Origin: Lucinisca nassula
Taxonomy: Eukaryota > Mollusca > Bivalvia > Lucinida > Lucinidae
DNA length: 64,000 nt
Direction of reading: 5' to 3'
NCBI GenBank assembly: GCA_963580285.1
Contig: OY757011.1
Location: 116,059,037-116,123,036, forward strand
Each line of letters opens with the position of its first letter. The stretch's first letter is position 1. Shown piece after piece: positions 1 to 11,043 of this stretch. The notes beneath the pieces were generated by a model that saw only the letters and a program-made list of their open reading frames with translations, had not been told where the DNA came from and made no database searches. A program made the position numbers and the translations under genes.

Positions 1-57
1 TTAACCTTTATCTAGAAACATGTTATCTCATGATGTCCCACATATGACAGGAACAAG

Positions 58-327
58 CATCACGAAAACACGTCTATATAATTTCGACCCCCTTAAACCC
101 CACTTTTTTAGGGTAAACTGGGTTTACAGGGGTATGCATTATTTTTCTGCTCAAAAATAACATAGATTGTGGGTACTTGTTAAAACAGCTGCACTGAGGC
201 GGATCTAACAAGTACACACAATCTATGTTTAGTAGATTGTGGGTGCTTGTTAGAACTGCCTCGCTGAGGCAGTTCCAATGAGTACCCACAATCTATGTTT
301 AGAGCAGAAATATGAAAAATATCCGAC
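58..327. mobile_element. H-family hairpin MITE, two hairpins, right end lost
   Basis: Begins CATCACGAAAACACG, the H-family terminus. Contains two successive hairpins (about 157-228 and 235-298) built on the family stem GTGGGTACTYGTTAGAAC. The expected right terminus GGCGTGTTTTCGTAATG is missing. Short paired runs near 90-150 (accccact / aactgggttt) are also typical of the family. Confidence 0.75.
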
Positions 328-344
328 TTTTAGTAATGCAAAAT

Positions 345-735
345 ACCGTAGAACTTCAGTGGCTCGAACCCTGATGGCTCATTTACCATGGATGAGTCGA
401 ACCCGTTCTTGTGTCCGCAGGAAATTCATCCAACCAGGATACAGGGATAATGTATGGAGTTTTTCTTCTGAAGAGTTTCTTCTTTCATCTTGCAAATGTA
501 CGCTTTGTGTATGTATGTTGTGTGTACTCAATAGAATCGCCTCATTGAGGCGATTCTAATGAGTACCCACAACATACATTTATAATAAAGAGCACTTAAA
601 AGATATCCCACAATTATCTCAATTATGCAACCTGGTATGGCACTAATAGAAACCCTCCGTGGCTCGAACTACTGCTGTCTCGAACAAATTTTCAGGGTCC
701 CAAAGGGGTTCGAGTCATTGAAGTTCCACTGTACA
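345..735. mobile_element. mariner-like TIR element (TACNGT...ACTGTA) with an inner hairpin
   Basis: Left end ACCGTAGAACTTCAGTGGCTCGAAC and right end GGGGTTCGAGTCATTGAAGTTCCACTGTACAT are imperfect inverted repeats. A TA target with TACAGTGGAACTTC-type ends suggests a Tc1/mariner MITE. An H-type hairpin sits inside it at 511-579. Confidence 0.45.
511..579. repeat. 69-bp near-perfect hairpin of the H family
   Basis: ATGTATGTTGTGTGTACTC pairs with GAGTACCCACAACATACAT around the inner stem AGAATCGCCTC/GAGGCGATTCT. The inner stem differs from the usual AGAACCGCCTC/GAGGCGGTTCT by matching changes on both arms. Confidence 0.7.
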
Positions 736-759
736 TGAAATAAATGGGGGTTAACATAC

Positions 760-915
760 CCGTTGTGTCGCAACTCCAGATTTTCTACCTGCTGCTGATA
801 CTGTAACAGTAACTTCATACTCGTCACCACTGAGCAAGGTCAAAGAGGTCAAACTTGCTGATGCTGTGGTAATACTTCTGACAGCTAAGCAAACAGAACT
901 AGATCCTGTCTTTAC
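760..915 (-). CDS. REJ-module exon of the polycystin-1-like gene
   Basis: A 156-base exon with phase 0 at both ends. The acceptor is TTTTGCAG (bases 916-917 hold the AG) and the donor is CGG|GTATGTTA. It encodes 52 residues beginning VKTGSSSVCLAV and ending GRKSGVATQR. Joined to the 5168-base exon, the reading runs LLSYTWTCT-VKTGSSSVCL. A Y-x-W-x-C followed after a loop by another Cys is the usual start of the REJ module in polycystin-1 and REJ proteins. The residues LLSGDEYEVTVTVSAAGR look like a closing beta strand pair of an Ig/FN3-like fold. This is the last exon in the window; later REJ exons must lie left of position 1. The exon was found by splice signals and phase, since its open frame is short. 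Confidence 0.8.
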
Positions 916-972
916 CTGCAAAATGGTACCCGATAAAACAATGTTTCAGCAGCATTGAAAACAGACTAAACC

Positions 973-1127
973 TTAACTCTTGTCCCAATGAAGAATTAAT
1001 TCAGCCACACCCATTTCTGACTTTGGATTAATTAAATGACTTGATGTTATCTATTCCATCTTCAGAGCCATCTGATCTGGATCTACATTGTGTGCAAATT
1101 TTTCAGCATCAGTGGGATTAGGGTTAA
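973..1127. mobile_element. type A TTAA element, decayed
   Basis: TTAACTCTTGTCCC at the left and GGGATTAGGGTTAA at the right, with remnants of the type A interior (CCACACCCATTTCTGACTTTG, then GAGCCATCTGATCTGGATCTACA). One hairpin arm is lost. It lies 56 bases upstream of the REJ exon acceptor in gene sense. Confidence 0.65.
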
Positions 1128-1162
1128 ACTTCAATCACAACAGTTGTCTCTGCTCCTTACAT

Positions 1163-1410
1163 TAACCTTTTTGTACCAAATGGAATCTTCCTCTTTATAT
1201 ATAGCAGGAGTCCATTTCAAAATTAAGGGGTGTCAGGTTGTGTTTTCTTCAAAATTCATTTCAGAATCAGAAATGGAAAATTTGGAAAAAGGTTGGACTT
1301 TTTGCAAACAGTGTAGGCCCTTATCAGAAGCCACGTTCTGCGGCATCTGATCTCGGCCTGCACTGTTTGCCACCTACCCCTTTTGGGGTTTCCTATACAA
1401 AATGGGTTAA
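1163..1410. mobile_element. type B TTAA element (full length)
   Basis: Ends TTAACCTTTTTGTACCAAATGG and ACAAAATGGGTTAA; the TTAA and CCC/GGG termini are piggyBac-like. The centre holds AGTGTAGGCCC...GGCCTGCACTGTTTGC. One inner arm is changed, so the hairpin is imperfect. Confidence 0.75.
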
Positions 1411-1439
1411 AAGTCATTGTTGCAAACACCATGCAAGGA

Positions 1440-1790
1440 ACCAGATCAGGCTGCTTCTCTGGGAACAGTCTGATCATCAGACTGCTTCTCTGGGAACAGT
1501 CTTATCATCAGACTGCTTCTCTTGGAAAGGTCTGATCATCAGACTGCTTCTCTTGGAACAGTCTGATCATCAGACTGCTTCTCTTGGAACAGTCTGACCA
1601 TCAGACTGCTTCTCTTGGAACAGTCTGACCATCAGTCTGCTTCTCTTGGAACAGTATGACCATCAGACTGCTTCTCTTGGAACAGTCTGACCATCAGACT
1701 GCTTCTCTTGGAACAGTCTGACCATCAGACTGCTTCTCTTGGAACAGTCTGATCATCAGACTGCTTCTCTTGGAACAGTCTGATCAGGGA
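1440..1790. repeat. 31-bp minisatellite, about 11 copies
   Basis: The unit is GACTGCTTCTCTTGGAACAG + TCTGACCATCA. Copies differ at a few bases (GATCATC or GACCATC, TCTGGG in the first). Each unit contains CAGTCTGATCATCAGACTG, a palindrome like the inner stem of the shared hairpin core. The left flank GCAAACACCATGCAAGGAACCAGATCAG and right flank CTGATCAGGGAGCCCACA look like remnants of such a core. Confidence 0.9.
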
Positions 1791-1953
1791 GCCCACATTT
1801 TGCCTGTTTGAAGAGTTTGCAAGTAGATCAGCAGACAACATTGTCATAACAGTCAACATTTCAGATGTAGTTTTTTTATGCCATCTTAAGTGGAATTATG
1901 ATACTGTTTCAGCTGTTATACTTGAGGCAATTTCACTTTTCTATAATTTGTTT
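1791..1953. other. intron, TTAA/D-type element debris
   Basis: The stretch near 1800-1905 (GCAGACAACATTG..., TTTCAGATGTAGTTTTTTTATG) resembles the right half of the nested element at 54908-55130. I see no coding signal. Confidence 0.4.
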
Positions 1954-2192
1954 GTTTTGTTTCATTTGAGGTTTAACATCCCCGTCAACACTATTTAGGT
2001 CATTTTAGAGATGTTGCTTCCAATTTTGTGGGACTTTTACCCGACATTGAGATGAAATGACATCTCAATCCCTGCCGCCCAATGAAACCAATAGAGCTTA
2101 AATGCATGAATAGTCCAACTAGTATCTCTTTACCTGGGCAGGCTTAGACCTTCTAAGGGGTTTACCAGTACTCATATGCAGTAGGTTTCAAC
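1954..2192 (-). mobile_element. SINE (T family), minus orientation, 5' part degraded
   Basis: Carries the T-family conserved run GAGGTTTAACATCCCCGTCAACAC and TTCCAATTTTGTGGGACTTTT, CCCAATGAAACCAATAGAG and CTAAGGGGTTTACCAGTA. A complete, target-site-flanked copy is at 11325-11622; this copy is its reverse complement. Confidence 0.75.
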
Positions 2193-2352
2193 TCTGGATT
2201 ATTCCTGTGAAGTTTGGTCAAAATCCGATCAGTGGTTTAAGAGGAGATGTTGCTTGATGAAATTGTTTATGCACAGATGCACGGATGCATGGACGACGGA
2301 CAAAAAGTCATCACAAAAGCACACCTTATCACTACATGACAGGTGATCTAGA
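2193..2352 (+). mobile_element. right end of a pearl-like (P1) element
   Basis: Matches the last 160 bases of the complete P1 elements: TTCCTGTGAAGTTTGGTCAA, GCACGGATGCATGGACGACG, GACAAAAAGT and a final hairpin CACCTTATCACTACATGACAGGTG. No tandem array is attached. Confidence 0.7.
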
Positions 2353-2398
2353 AATGGCTTAGATCCATCTTTAAACCATGTTATATAGAAATTTGTAT

Positions 2399-2612
2399 AA
2401 TAACCCATTGTAGAGTGGGTAAGTTGGCAACAATGCAGGACCAGATCAGATGCTGCAGAATAAGGTGTCTGATCAGGGCCTGCACTGTTTGCTAACAGAA
2501 TTTTCCATCAAAAACAGAATAAGAACAAAAACATAGCCTACCACCCTTATATGACAAATGAACTTGTCCAACATTTAGCAATGCAAAATTCCACTAGTAT
2601 ACAATGGGTTAA
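2399..2612. mobile_element. type C TTAA element
   Basis: Left TAACCCATTGTAGA and right TATACAATGGGTTAA. The core GCAACAATGCAGGACCAGATCAG...CTGATCAGGGCCTGCACTGTTTGC is the shared hairpin module with one arm mutated. Confidence 0.65.
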
Positions 2613-2660
2613 AACATGTTATATCTAAAACTGTATTATAATGTTCAGTGTTATGAACTG

Positions 2661-2830
2661 GTTTTGTTTGTTTGATTTGAGGTTTAATGTCTCCGCCAAC
2701 ACTATTTGGGGCACTTTGGAGACATTGCTTCCAATTTTGTGGGACTTTTACCCGGCATGGAGATGAAATGACATCTCAATCCCTGCTGCCCAATGAAATC
2801 AATAGGGTTTATAAGCATGGACAGGTTGAC
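2661..2830 (-). mobile_element. SINE (T family) 3' half, minus orientation
   Basis: GGTTTTGTTTGTTTGATTTG (the tail, reversed) followed by AGGTTTAATGTCTCCGCCAA and CAATGAAATCAATAGGGTTTAT. The head is missing. Downstream, 2838-2940 is a piece of an H-type element. Confidence 0.75.
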
Positions 2831-2837
2831 TTGCAGC

Positions 2838-2940
2838 AATTTTAAATAAGAAAAATATCATGGATGTTCATTGAAAAAGTAGCCATTTTGCAGACGCGAA
2901 AATATGCACTTTGTCTCATGGGAGTGTAACCATAATGCAT
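2838..2940. mobile_element. H-type element fragment
   Basis: AATAAGAAAAATATCATGGA, AAAAAGTAGCCATTTTGCAG and ATGCACTTTGTC are the usual right third of reversed H2 elements such as 22811-23087. It lies directly downstream of the large exon's donor in gene sense. Confidence 0.5.
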
Positions 2941-2987
2941 ATGCTCCAACTATGTCAGGCACATTAAAAGTTAAATTGCTAACTTAC

Positions 2988-5900
2988 TGTGCAAGTCCAA
3001 GTATAGCTGAGAAGAGTACCAGGTATCAGCTGGTCAGGATCATGTGACCCACTAGCATCTAAAAGGACTTCAGTTCCTTCACCAATGACAACAATCTCTC
3101 CTCCAGCAATGGTAGCCTTCAGTTCTGAGTCCATAATGGTCAGATCAATCTCTATAGCTTTTTTCACTGGTGTATTCTGGAATCCGTTTTCAAATATTGC
3201 ACAATATGAGCCGTATGGTAGTGTTGCCTTCGGAATAGGCAATGTTGGAGTGTTAGTAGCAACCGAGCTTAAAACGAATTCGTTTTTTGAAGTTGCCGAG
3301 CATGATGTGGTACTATACAGAGTCCATTTATTCACGGTAGTGTAAGCAGTACATCTGATGCTAGTTATAGAAATCCCAAGCTCAATGGCACGTGCACGAA
3401 GTGCAATTCTGGTGGAACTACCACCATTCACAGATATATCAGGCACCTTACATTGAAGCTCTTCTACTGTGATGGTCATGCTCTCAGTTTTGAAACTAAC
3501 ATCATTGGAAGCTGTCACTGTAACAGTATAATCACCTTTTGTTGAAAAATTATACTGCCATGTTGGTACAATTGTTGAGAAAGTAAACCCTGAAACTGCC
3601 CACTCAAAACTAGCTGAATCCAAGTAATCTCCGGATACTGTAAATGTGACTGGATATCCAGCAAAAGAAAAGGGGGACTTGGAAAGCACCAGGTTGTCAA
3701 TAGCACCTTGCACAATCAGCTGACAGCTCACGGTTTGTTGGTCAATGTAATTACTGGCAGTTGTGTTGACTATGTAAGTGCCAGTGTTTGCATACTTGAC
3801 TTTAGTTGAAACACCTTTAGCAGTAGGAGAACCTGCCCTATCCCAGCTAATGGAGACATTGGTGCCTTGCGTGTAAGTTGCTGTAAGAGTGACTTCAGTG
3901 TTCACCAAAAATGTCCCCATACAGTTGGACACCTGTAACCCAGTGATAGGATCCTGAATCAGTACTAATATCTGGTTAGTGTTATAACTGATCTTGTTGC
4001 TCACATTAAGTCTGACATTAAATGATCCCTCAGACATGAATGTACTAGAAAATGTTGTTGCACCCCCTGATGGAACTGCATTTCGGGTCCAGTCAAAGGT
4101 AAGGAAACTTAAGTCAGTAAGACTGGAAGTAAAATCCAGTCTAGATCCAGTCTCAGCCACATCTGTGCCAATACTAGCCTCAAAAGTTGCTCCTGTCACA
4201 GAAAGTGTAAATGCTGGCACCAGATTTAAGGAATAGATATGAACTGAGTCAACTTCACTGCTTGCAGGGTTAGAAATATTTATAGACACTGTGTAGTTTT
4301 TCTGTATTAAGAACTTGAATGAAAATGTTGGCTGAGTTCCTGTCTGAGAATCAACAGACCAGGCATAGCTCAAGTCTGAGCCTGATGCCGCTGTGGCACT
4401 GAAAAAAACTGTTGTGCCAACCAACACTGCATCAGAAGGAATCAATGATGACTGAATGGACACTCCTGATACCGCTTCCATCACTTCGAATTTATATTCT
4501 GCTTCTAGTGCAGCTGAAACTTCATTTGTAGCTGATAATACAACAATGTATGTGCCCACCATTCTTGGATTCAGAGTGATAGACGGCCCTGTGTTAGTAG
4601 AAGGAACACTTTCATTTCCTGGAGCCTGTTTATATGACCAGGCATAAGTAGGATTTGTACCTTGTGCTGAAGCTGATAAGGTCATGCTTTTGCCAAGTGT
4701 GATACTTGCAGCCCCAGCTGTGACTGTTATAGCAGGGTTGGTTATTTCTTCAATGACTGTAACAATGAAGCTTTCTTCCTTTTGTCCTTTGCTATTAGTA
4801 ACGGTGGCCTTTATAGTATATGGTTCAGTGTCAGCAAATGTGTGCTCCATTGTGTAGTTTTTTTCGCTTTTTACAAACTTACCCTTTTTCCTAAGAATAA
4901 TCATGTAGGTACATTTAACATCAGTATTGGCTGATATTTCCAATGTATATTTTCTATTTAAAGCTACCGAAGCAGCTGTTCCCGAAACATCCACTCCATT
5001 AAATTTTAGACTTACAGTTGTAATGTTTTCAATTATGTAGAAGTCTAAGGTATTACTAACAGAATTGATGGAATTCTGTGCTGTGACTACACACTGTTTT
5101 TGTCCTGCTATTGTATAATTGTATCCAGTAACATCATCACTCGTAGTATAGGGCATCAATCCAGTTTCAAACACCCAGCTGAATTCCACCTCCATTCCTG
5201 TTGGAGAAACAGTTGCCTTAAACTCTGTTAATGCATTCTTGACAGACTCTGTAGTTCTTGGTATCCAGTTTGTACCATAAGTGGACAAAATAACGTTAAT
5301 CAATGCTTCTTCAACATGAACTGTAATGAACTTAGTGGCAGATCCCACACCATTCTTTGCTTCAACTGTTACATTATAAATTCCAATGGTAGAGTATGAT
5401 CTTGTGACTGACACTCCTGATAAAGGCTTTCCCCCATCAGCAAAGGTCCATTCATATGATACTTGGTCTCCACTAACAACAGAAGCTGACACCATAAACA
5501 TGCTACCTTTTGTTACGTACTGATGCCCTGCTTTCTCAGTGCAGCTAGAACATTTTATTGTTAAGCCACTGATGGCATTCATAACTTCAACCACAACTGT
5601 AGATGCAGATTCAAAGTTAATTTCATTTGACACATTGACAGCAACAAAATGCAGTCCTGTGGCTGTAAATTCTAGAGTAAAAGTACTCCCTGATGTTGAA
5701 CCAGAATAGCTTGCATTTGTGCTCCAGGAGTAGACTGGTGAAGTCCCACTGCTTAATGTCACACTTGCTGTTCTAGTCACACTACCTAACTGAGGAAGTC
5801 CTATTTTTGGATCCACAGAAATCACTGGATTGGTGATTCTGTCCTGTACACAGACAATATTGGTCAAAATAACCTCTGCTGAAGAACTGGGATACTTCAC

Positions 5901-8155
5901 TTTGAGTTGTATAGTGTAATTGCTTCCTGAAGAATATTTATGTTTCTCTATAGCCTGTCCTTGTACAATTGTTTTATCTCCAAAATCAAACTCATACTTC
6001 AAACCATTGGTATCAAAGTGAATAACACTCACAGCGTACTCGTGTTCTGTTCCAGATTCAATACAACTGGAAAAAGATCCACCAACCAGCCTCAGATCAG
6101 AGGCATATATGTCTGTCGCAGCCATGATATATACCAGGATGCTTCCACTTTCCTGAGTCAAACCATTTGTCGCTGTAACATCCACAGTGTAATTTCCTAC
6201 TGTTGAAAATACATAGGCAAATTCAGTTTGTGAAACAGTTGTATTAAATATTGATGATTTAAATCTGTACTGCACACCAGTACCCTGAGCAACTGAAACA
6301 TTGAATTTTGTTAATGAGTACAACTTAGTTGGACTGTCAGAGTAAATAGACAAACCTGAAATTGCTTGAACAACTTCAAATGACATTATTTCTTCTCTGT
6401 TTGAGGGACCATTGGAAACTGTTGCTTTCACAGAATATGTTCCTGGACTCGTATAAAAGTAGGTTACCACACCTGATGGATCATTATTAGTCGTTCCATC
6501 ACCAAACTCAAAGGAGTAAGTCAAAGAACCATAATTTCCTGTAGGAACAGATGCTGTGAATGTGATATTATCGTTGACTAAGGCCTTTGCAACTGAGGGT
6601 GTAAGGCTAAAGGGTGGAACAGCCTCATAAACTGTAACATTAGCTGAAACAGAATCTGACTTTATGAAGTCAGTGTAAGTAACAGTGACAGTCACTGAAG
6701 AACTTGCTGCCTGAAATACTATTGTCTGTGTCCATGTTACTGTGTTTGACAGAGATGCTGTTTCTGTTGATGATAGTGGAGCAGCTGAAGGTCTGTCACT
6801 GATATGCCAGGAAGCTTGTACAACAGCATTCCGTACCACTTGACAAGTTACTGACATTGTCAGACTCACTCCAACTGCCGCTATGTAGGATGATGAAGTA
6901 AATTGACAATGGGCAAAATTGGCTGGAAGAATCACAGTCATTGTTAATGAAGCATGGCTTGATCCAAGGATGTTTGTGACAGTTACGCTTACATTGAATT
7001 TTCCAGCAACAGTGAAAGTATTAGTCATAGTGTCAGCACTGGCACTTTTGACCGTACCGTCTATCATGTAGGAATATGAAAGTCCTGTGCCATCAGCTAT
7101 AGTTGTTGCAAAGTCAGCGGCGTCATTAACAGCTACGATATTGTTAGATGAGGTGGTGCAAGTTATCGACACGCTTGTAATACGTTTTTCAATTCTAAAT
7201 GTTACTGTTCTAGATTGTGTGTCAATACTGTTACTTAAAGTCACAGACAAATCCTGTGTCCCTATAGTGTTTATAGCATGTGTGAAGTAAGAAAATGGCT
7301 TTGCTGACCAGATAAACGCTGTGTCACATGCATCAGGTACTTCTGCTATAACATCTGCTGAACAACTGCTGTGGAAGAACTGAAGAGCTGAGCTATTGAA
7401 GCTAAATGTTGCTGTAAGTGAAGTTCCTTTCCCCACACTTAATGTAAAATCGTAGCTCACTCCATATTCTATGTAACATGTGCCAAGTGAATTGGAAACT
7501 GTTGGAGCTTCTGCTATTTGAGGGTAGACCCACCTTATGTCACCTATTGCCTCGTCCAAGTTCACTGACAGAGTTTTCTTATAGCCAGTATAAGGAATCT
7601 CAACATCCAGGGAATATGCTCCTGTTGAACTAAAGTAGCCAAGATACTGTGTTAAATTTTGAGCACTCTCTTGTGTGTAAATGGCTTGAAAATAACATGT
7701 CTGATTTGATGTTGTTGCTCCTGTAGTGGAAAAATCATCATCTTTGATTAGCCAATGTGAGTGATCCGATACCAGAGATGTATGTTGTAATTTAGACATT
7801 GGCAAGTCTTCACATTTGATAACACTGTTTCCTTTCTCAAACTGTATTCCTAAGACATCATTTTCTTGAACAGAAATTGAATCAGCTGGTATAGTGTAAT
7901 ACCTTTCACCTGCACGGTCAATTGTGACCATTGTCTGTCCAACTAACTTGTACACTGGCTGTGTTCCAGCATAGAAATTATTGCATGCCTGAACTGCAGA
8001 GGTACTGGAGGATTCCGAGATGCAGGTACATGATTCTGAGAAGGATTTACATTGGTTGCTGAGGTAACAGAAGGATTTGGTGTCATCACAGATGTTAGAG
8101 GGACTACATGTGGGATTAGATGTCATGCAACTAGCAAACATGCCACCAGCACAAC
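2988..8155 (-). CDS. 5168-base exon: Cys-rich head, PKD repeat array, start of REJ
   Basis: Encodes 1723 residues with no break. Acceptor TTTCATTGCAG|GT (phase 1); donor ACA|GTAAGTTAG (phase 0). Exon residues 1-60 hold nine cysteines, where polycystin-1 has its LDLa module, though I cannot see the LDLa acidic pattern. Next come two diverged beta domains, then about 14 repeats of 80-100 residues, each ending in V-x-N/S and a hydrophobic linker such as EAVSGVSI, NAISGLTI or EEITNPAI. The classical PKD motif is clear only in some (FEFGDGT, FDFGDKT); others are degenerate (WTFADGG). N-glycosylation sequons are frequent. From about exon residue 1568 the sequence is REJ-like and ends DASGSHDPD...LLSYTWTCT. 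Human PKD1 has an equivalent giant exon (exon 15) covering the same domains, so the layout seems ancient. PKD repeats are extracellular, force-bearing Ig-like folds. Confidence 0.93.
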
Positions 8156-8227
8156 CTGCAATGAAACAGAATGAACAATAGGAAAACATGAATAGAAAAA
8201 CATGTCCGTGTAACATATAGAGGATGT

Positions 8228-8507
8228 CATTACGAAAACACGCCTATACAAATACATTGTAACCTTTATCCCCGAAAAAATGAAAATTTTAAGATGAAAA
8301 ATTGTAATATTTTTCTTATTTCTGCTTAAAATACAGATTGTGGGTACTCGTCAGAACTGCCTCATCGAGGCGGTTCTAACAAGTAACCACAACCAATATT
8401 TTAGAGCAGAAATAAGAAAAATAAGGTTGACCCATTTAAACCCCAGTTTTACTATATAAATGTAAGGTTCAAGGTGGTAAAAATTATATAGGTGTGTTTT
8501 CGTGATG
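8228..8507. mobile_element. H1 hairpin MITE, complete
   Basis: Terminal inverted repeats CATTACGAAAACACGCC and GGTGTGTTTTCGTGATG. The centre is a hairpin of GTGGGTACTCGTCAGAACTG against its complement. It begins 73 bases upstream of the large exon's acceptor in gene sense. Confidence 0.85.
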
Positions 8508-8518
8508 ATTATTGATTT

Positions 8519-8759
8519 GAGCCGGCGCATAACAATACCTACAATAAGACATGTGCATCCAGCAAAAAATCAGATCAGCCTGTGCATCGAAATAGTCTAA
8601 CCAGAGACTTCTCTTGCTGCATGAAAGAGCATTAGGGCCCTCAGCTATCCTTAAGAGCACACAACAAAGACTCTGATCAGACTGTGTGGATGCACAGGCT
8701 GATCTGAGTCTTCGTTGGGCGCACATGTCTTATTGCAGGATTTGTCATGCGCTGGCTCA
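8519..8759. mobile_element. type E MITE (GAGCYRGCGCATGACA ends)
   Basis: Ends GAGCCGGCGCATAACA and TGTCATGCGCTGGCTC are inverted repeats that continue into CCTACAATAAGAC/GTCTTATTGCAGG. Two further copies lie at 13864-14085 and 62719-62961. Confidence 0.75.
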
Positions 8760-8762
8760 TTT

Positions 8763-8988
8763 ATTAACCCATTGTTTACTGGTGAACTCTTACATTGCCA
8801 TATGTTGGACAAGAACATTTGTCATAATTGGGGTCTCAGGCATATTGTTTTCGTTTTTATTTTATTTTTGATTGAAAATTTTGTTAGCAAATAATGCAGG
8901 CCCCGATCAGACGCCACATTCTGTGGCGTCTAATCTGGGCCTGCACTGTTTGTCAAGGTACCCCTGCAGGGGTTTCCTGCATACAAAA
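8763..8988. mobile_element. type C TTAA element, right TTAA lost
   Basis: Starts TTAACCCATTG; carries the palindrome GATCAGACGCCACATTCTGT...GGCGTCTAATC within GCAGGCCC/GGGCCTGCACTGTTTG. The right end decays after TTTCCTGCATAC. Confidence 0.7.
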
Positions 8989-9059
8989 CAGTTATTACTG
9001 TGATAAAATTTTGTGATACTTTTCCTAATAATGCCCCAAACTTAGATTCTTAGTAGTAC

Positions 9060-9539
9060 AACCTAGCACCTGCTCATTGAGCTGATTCTAACAGGTGCCC
9101 ACAACCTATGTATTGGAGCAGAAATAAATAAATAATGAATGCCCCTGTAAACCTTGGGCCAGTTGTTCAAAACTAACGACGTCGTTAGTTAACATATCGT
9201 TAAAACTTTGATCATTAAATATGGCAAATATGCTGGGATTTTTGCTGAAAAAAATGTGCTTTTGCTGACGCAAAAGCTGCTCACATTTTTTCAGCAAAAA
9301 TACCAAAATTTACGATATTGTACTTCCTAGAAGAGTTAACAATATAACCACTAACAAGCTCGTTAAGCTAACAATGCTTTGAACAACTGACCCCTTAATT
9401 TCTTCTATATAAATTGGGGTTTACAGTTGTGCTCAATACACAAACATGCTAATCTCCGAAATTGGCTACTTTTTTGATAATAAACAATGATAGTTTTCTC
9501 ATGTGTGCCCACATCCTATGTCTTGGAACAGAAATAAGA
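9060..9539. mobile_element. H-type element split by a TIR MITE (9156-9393)
   Basis: The left part (9060-9155) has the hairpin remnant GCCCACAACCTATGTATTGG and AGCAGAAATAAATAAATAATG. The right part (9394-9539) continues TTCTATATAAATTGGGGTTT, the normal continuation in intact copies, then a second decayed copy (ACATCCTATGTCTTGGAACAG). Confidence 0.55.
9156..9393. mobile_element. type G MITE (GGGCCAGTTGTTCAAA ends)
   Basis: Ends GGGCCAGTTGTTCAAA and TTTGAACAACTGACCC. Inner features are ACTAACGACGTCGTTAGTTAAC and a hairpin TTTGCTGAAAAAAATGTG/CACATTTTTTCAGCAAAA. It lies within an H element. Copies also occur at 43024-43192, 43190-43428 and 54793-55190. Confidence 0.8.
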
Positions 9540-10715
9540 AACAAGAGCTCCGCAAGTGGGGCATTATAGGCCTGTGGCAATTAATAAGATGGAGCACATA
9601 ATATACTGACTGTTGTACAAGTATAGGTCTGTGGAATGTAACAAAGGAACAATATGTGCTCCATATATTCTTACCTGGCAGTGTTAATAACCCTCAATGG
9701 CTCAAAGTACCTGAGTCCAACAAATCTTCATGGTCGTTAATATTTGGTGGACCATAAACTCAAAATAATATAGGCATAACTCTGGCAATAAAATTGTGGA
9801 CTATAACCTTGAAATAATACATCATAGTCTAATTATACAAAAGTTTCAGCTTCAGATGTAAAATGCGGGAGGCATTATCCGGAAACCAAATATGTTTCTA
9901 AAAATATGTGAAAGGGGAATAACTCTGGTAATATATGGCGGACTGTAATCTTAAAATGATATGCACTGTTCCACATCATGGTCTTACTATATGTAAAGTT
10001 TCAGCTTCATAAGATGTAAAATGTAAGAGGAGTTATCCGGAAACGGAATGTTACGAAAAATCTGAGAAAGGGTATAACTCTGGTAACCTCAAAATAATAT
10101 GCACTGTTCCATATCATGGTCTTCCTGTATGTAAAGTTTCAACATCATCGGATCTAAAATGTAGGAAGAGTTATCAAAATGTTTACAGAATTTTTCAAAG
10201 GGGTATAACTCTATTATTATTTGGTGGGCCATAACCTTGAAACAATATGCGCTGCCCCACATCATGGTCTAATTATATATGAAGTTTCAGCTAAATCAGA
10301 TGTAAAACGTAGGAGGAGTCGACGGGAAATGAAAAGTTTACAAAAATTGCAAAGTGGCATAACTCTATTTTTAATCGGTGGACCATAACCTCGAAACAAT
10401 ATGCACTGCCCCACATCATGGTCTGACTATGTATTAAGTTTCAGCTTGATCGGATGTAAACTGTAGGAGGAGTTATCTGGAAACGAAAAGTTTACAAAAA
10501 TTTCAAAGGGACATAACTCTATTAATATTTGGTGGACAGTAACCTAGAAGCAATATGCGCTGCCCCACACCATGGTCTAACTATGTATGAAGTTTCAGCC
10601 TGATTGGATGTAAACTGTGGGATGAGATATCCGGAAATGAAAAGTTTACAAAAAGTTTACAAAAAAAAATCATAGGGGCATAACTTTATTATTATTTCAA
10701 ACGGGCGTATAAAAA
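9540..10715 (+). mobile_element. pearl-like element P6a with about 155-bp tandem array
   Basis: Left end AACAAGAGCTCCGCAAGTGG; right end ACGGGCGTATAAAAA. Four to five diverged units marked by ATAACTCTRKTAAT...TGCACTGYYCCACATCATGG...GGAGGAGTTATCCGGAAACG, spaced about 150-166 bp. Left terminus, array and TAWAAAA end follow the pattern of the other pearl-like elements here. Confidence 0.65.
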
Positions 10716-10717
10716 TG

Positions 10718-11034
10718 AGCGGGTTTAACGTCGCTTTCAACAATTTTTCAGTCATATCACGACGGTGTCTGGTTGCGACAGGGAGCTCAATGCTCACTTT
10801 TATAGTGCTGCCTCACTGAAGTATCATGTCCCAGACAATTTACATGATACCACACCCAGTCACATTATCCTGACACTGGGTGGACCAGTCCTAGCTCTAC
10901 CCCGTATATCTGAGTGCCAAGCGAGGAGCAGCTAGTACCATTCTTAACGACTTTGGTATGTCGCGGCCCAGGATCGAACCCGTGACCTCCCGTTCTCTGG
11001 AGCGGACACTCTACCAACTGAGCTATCAGGGCCG
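10718..11034 (-). mobile_element. tRNA-derived SINE, minus strand
   Basis: On the minus strand it starts with GGCCCTGATAGCTCAGTTGG (A box) and a B box GGGTTCGATCCTGG, at tRNA spacing. The body follows, then an end with GATATGACTGAAAAATTGTT and GACGTTAAACCCGCTC, typical of widespread molluscan SINE tails. The tRNA-like head is not a functional tRNA gene: it is fused to the SINE body. Confidence 0.85.
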
Positions 11035-11043
11035 GTTAACAAA

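Noticed and set aside
1440..1790. Regular short palindromic repeats resembling a CRISPR array (also 54332-54776)
   Set aside because: The repeats are head-to-tail with no variable spacers, lie in a eukaryotic intron and derive from transposon hairpins.
10960..11034. tRNA gene on the minus strand
   Set aside because: A and B boxes are present, but the sequence continues as a SINE body; the acceptor stem is not closed. The same applies to 29830-29912, 55237-55310 and 61620-61705.
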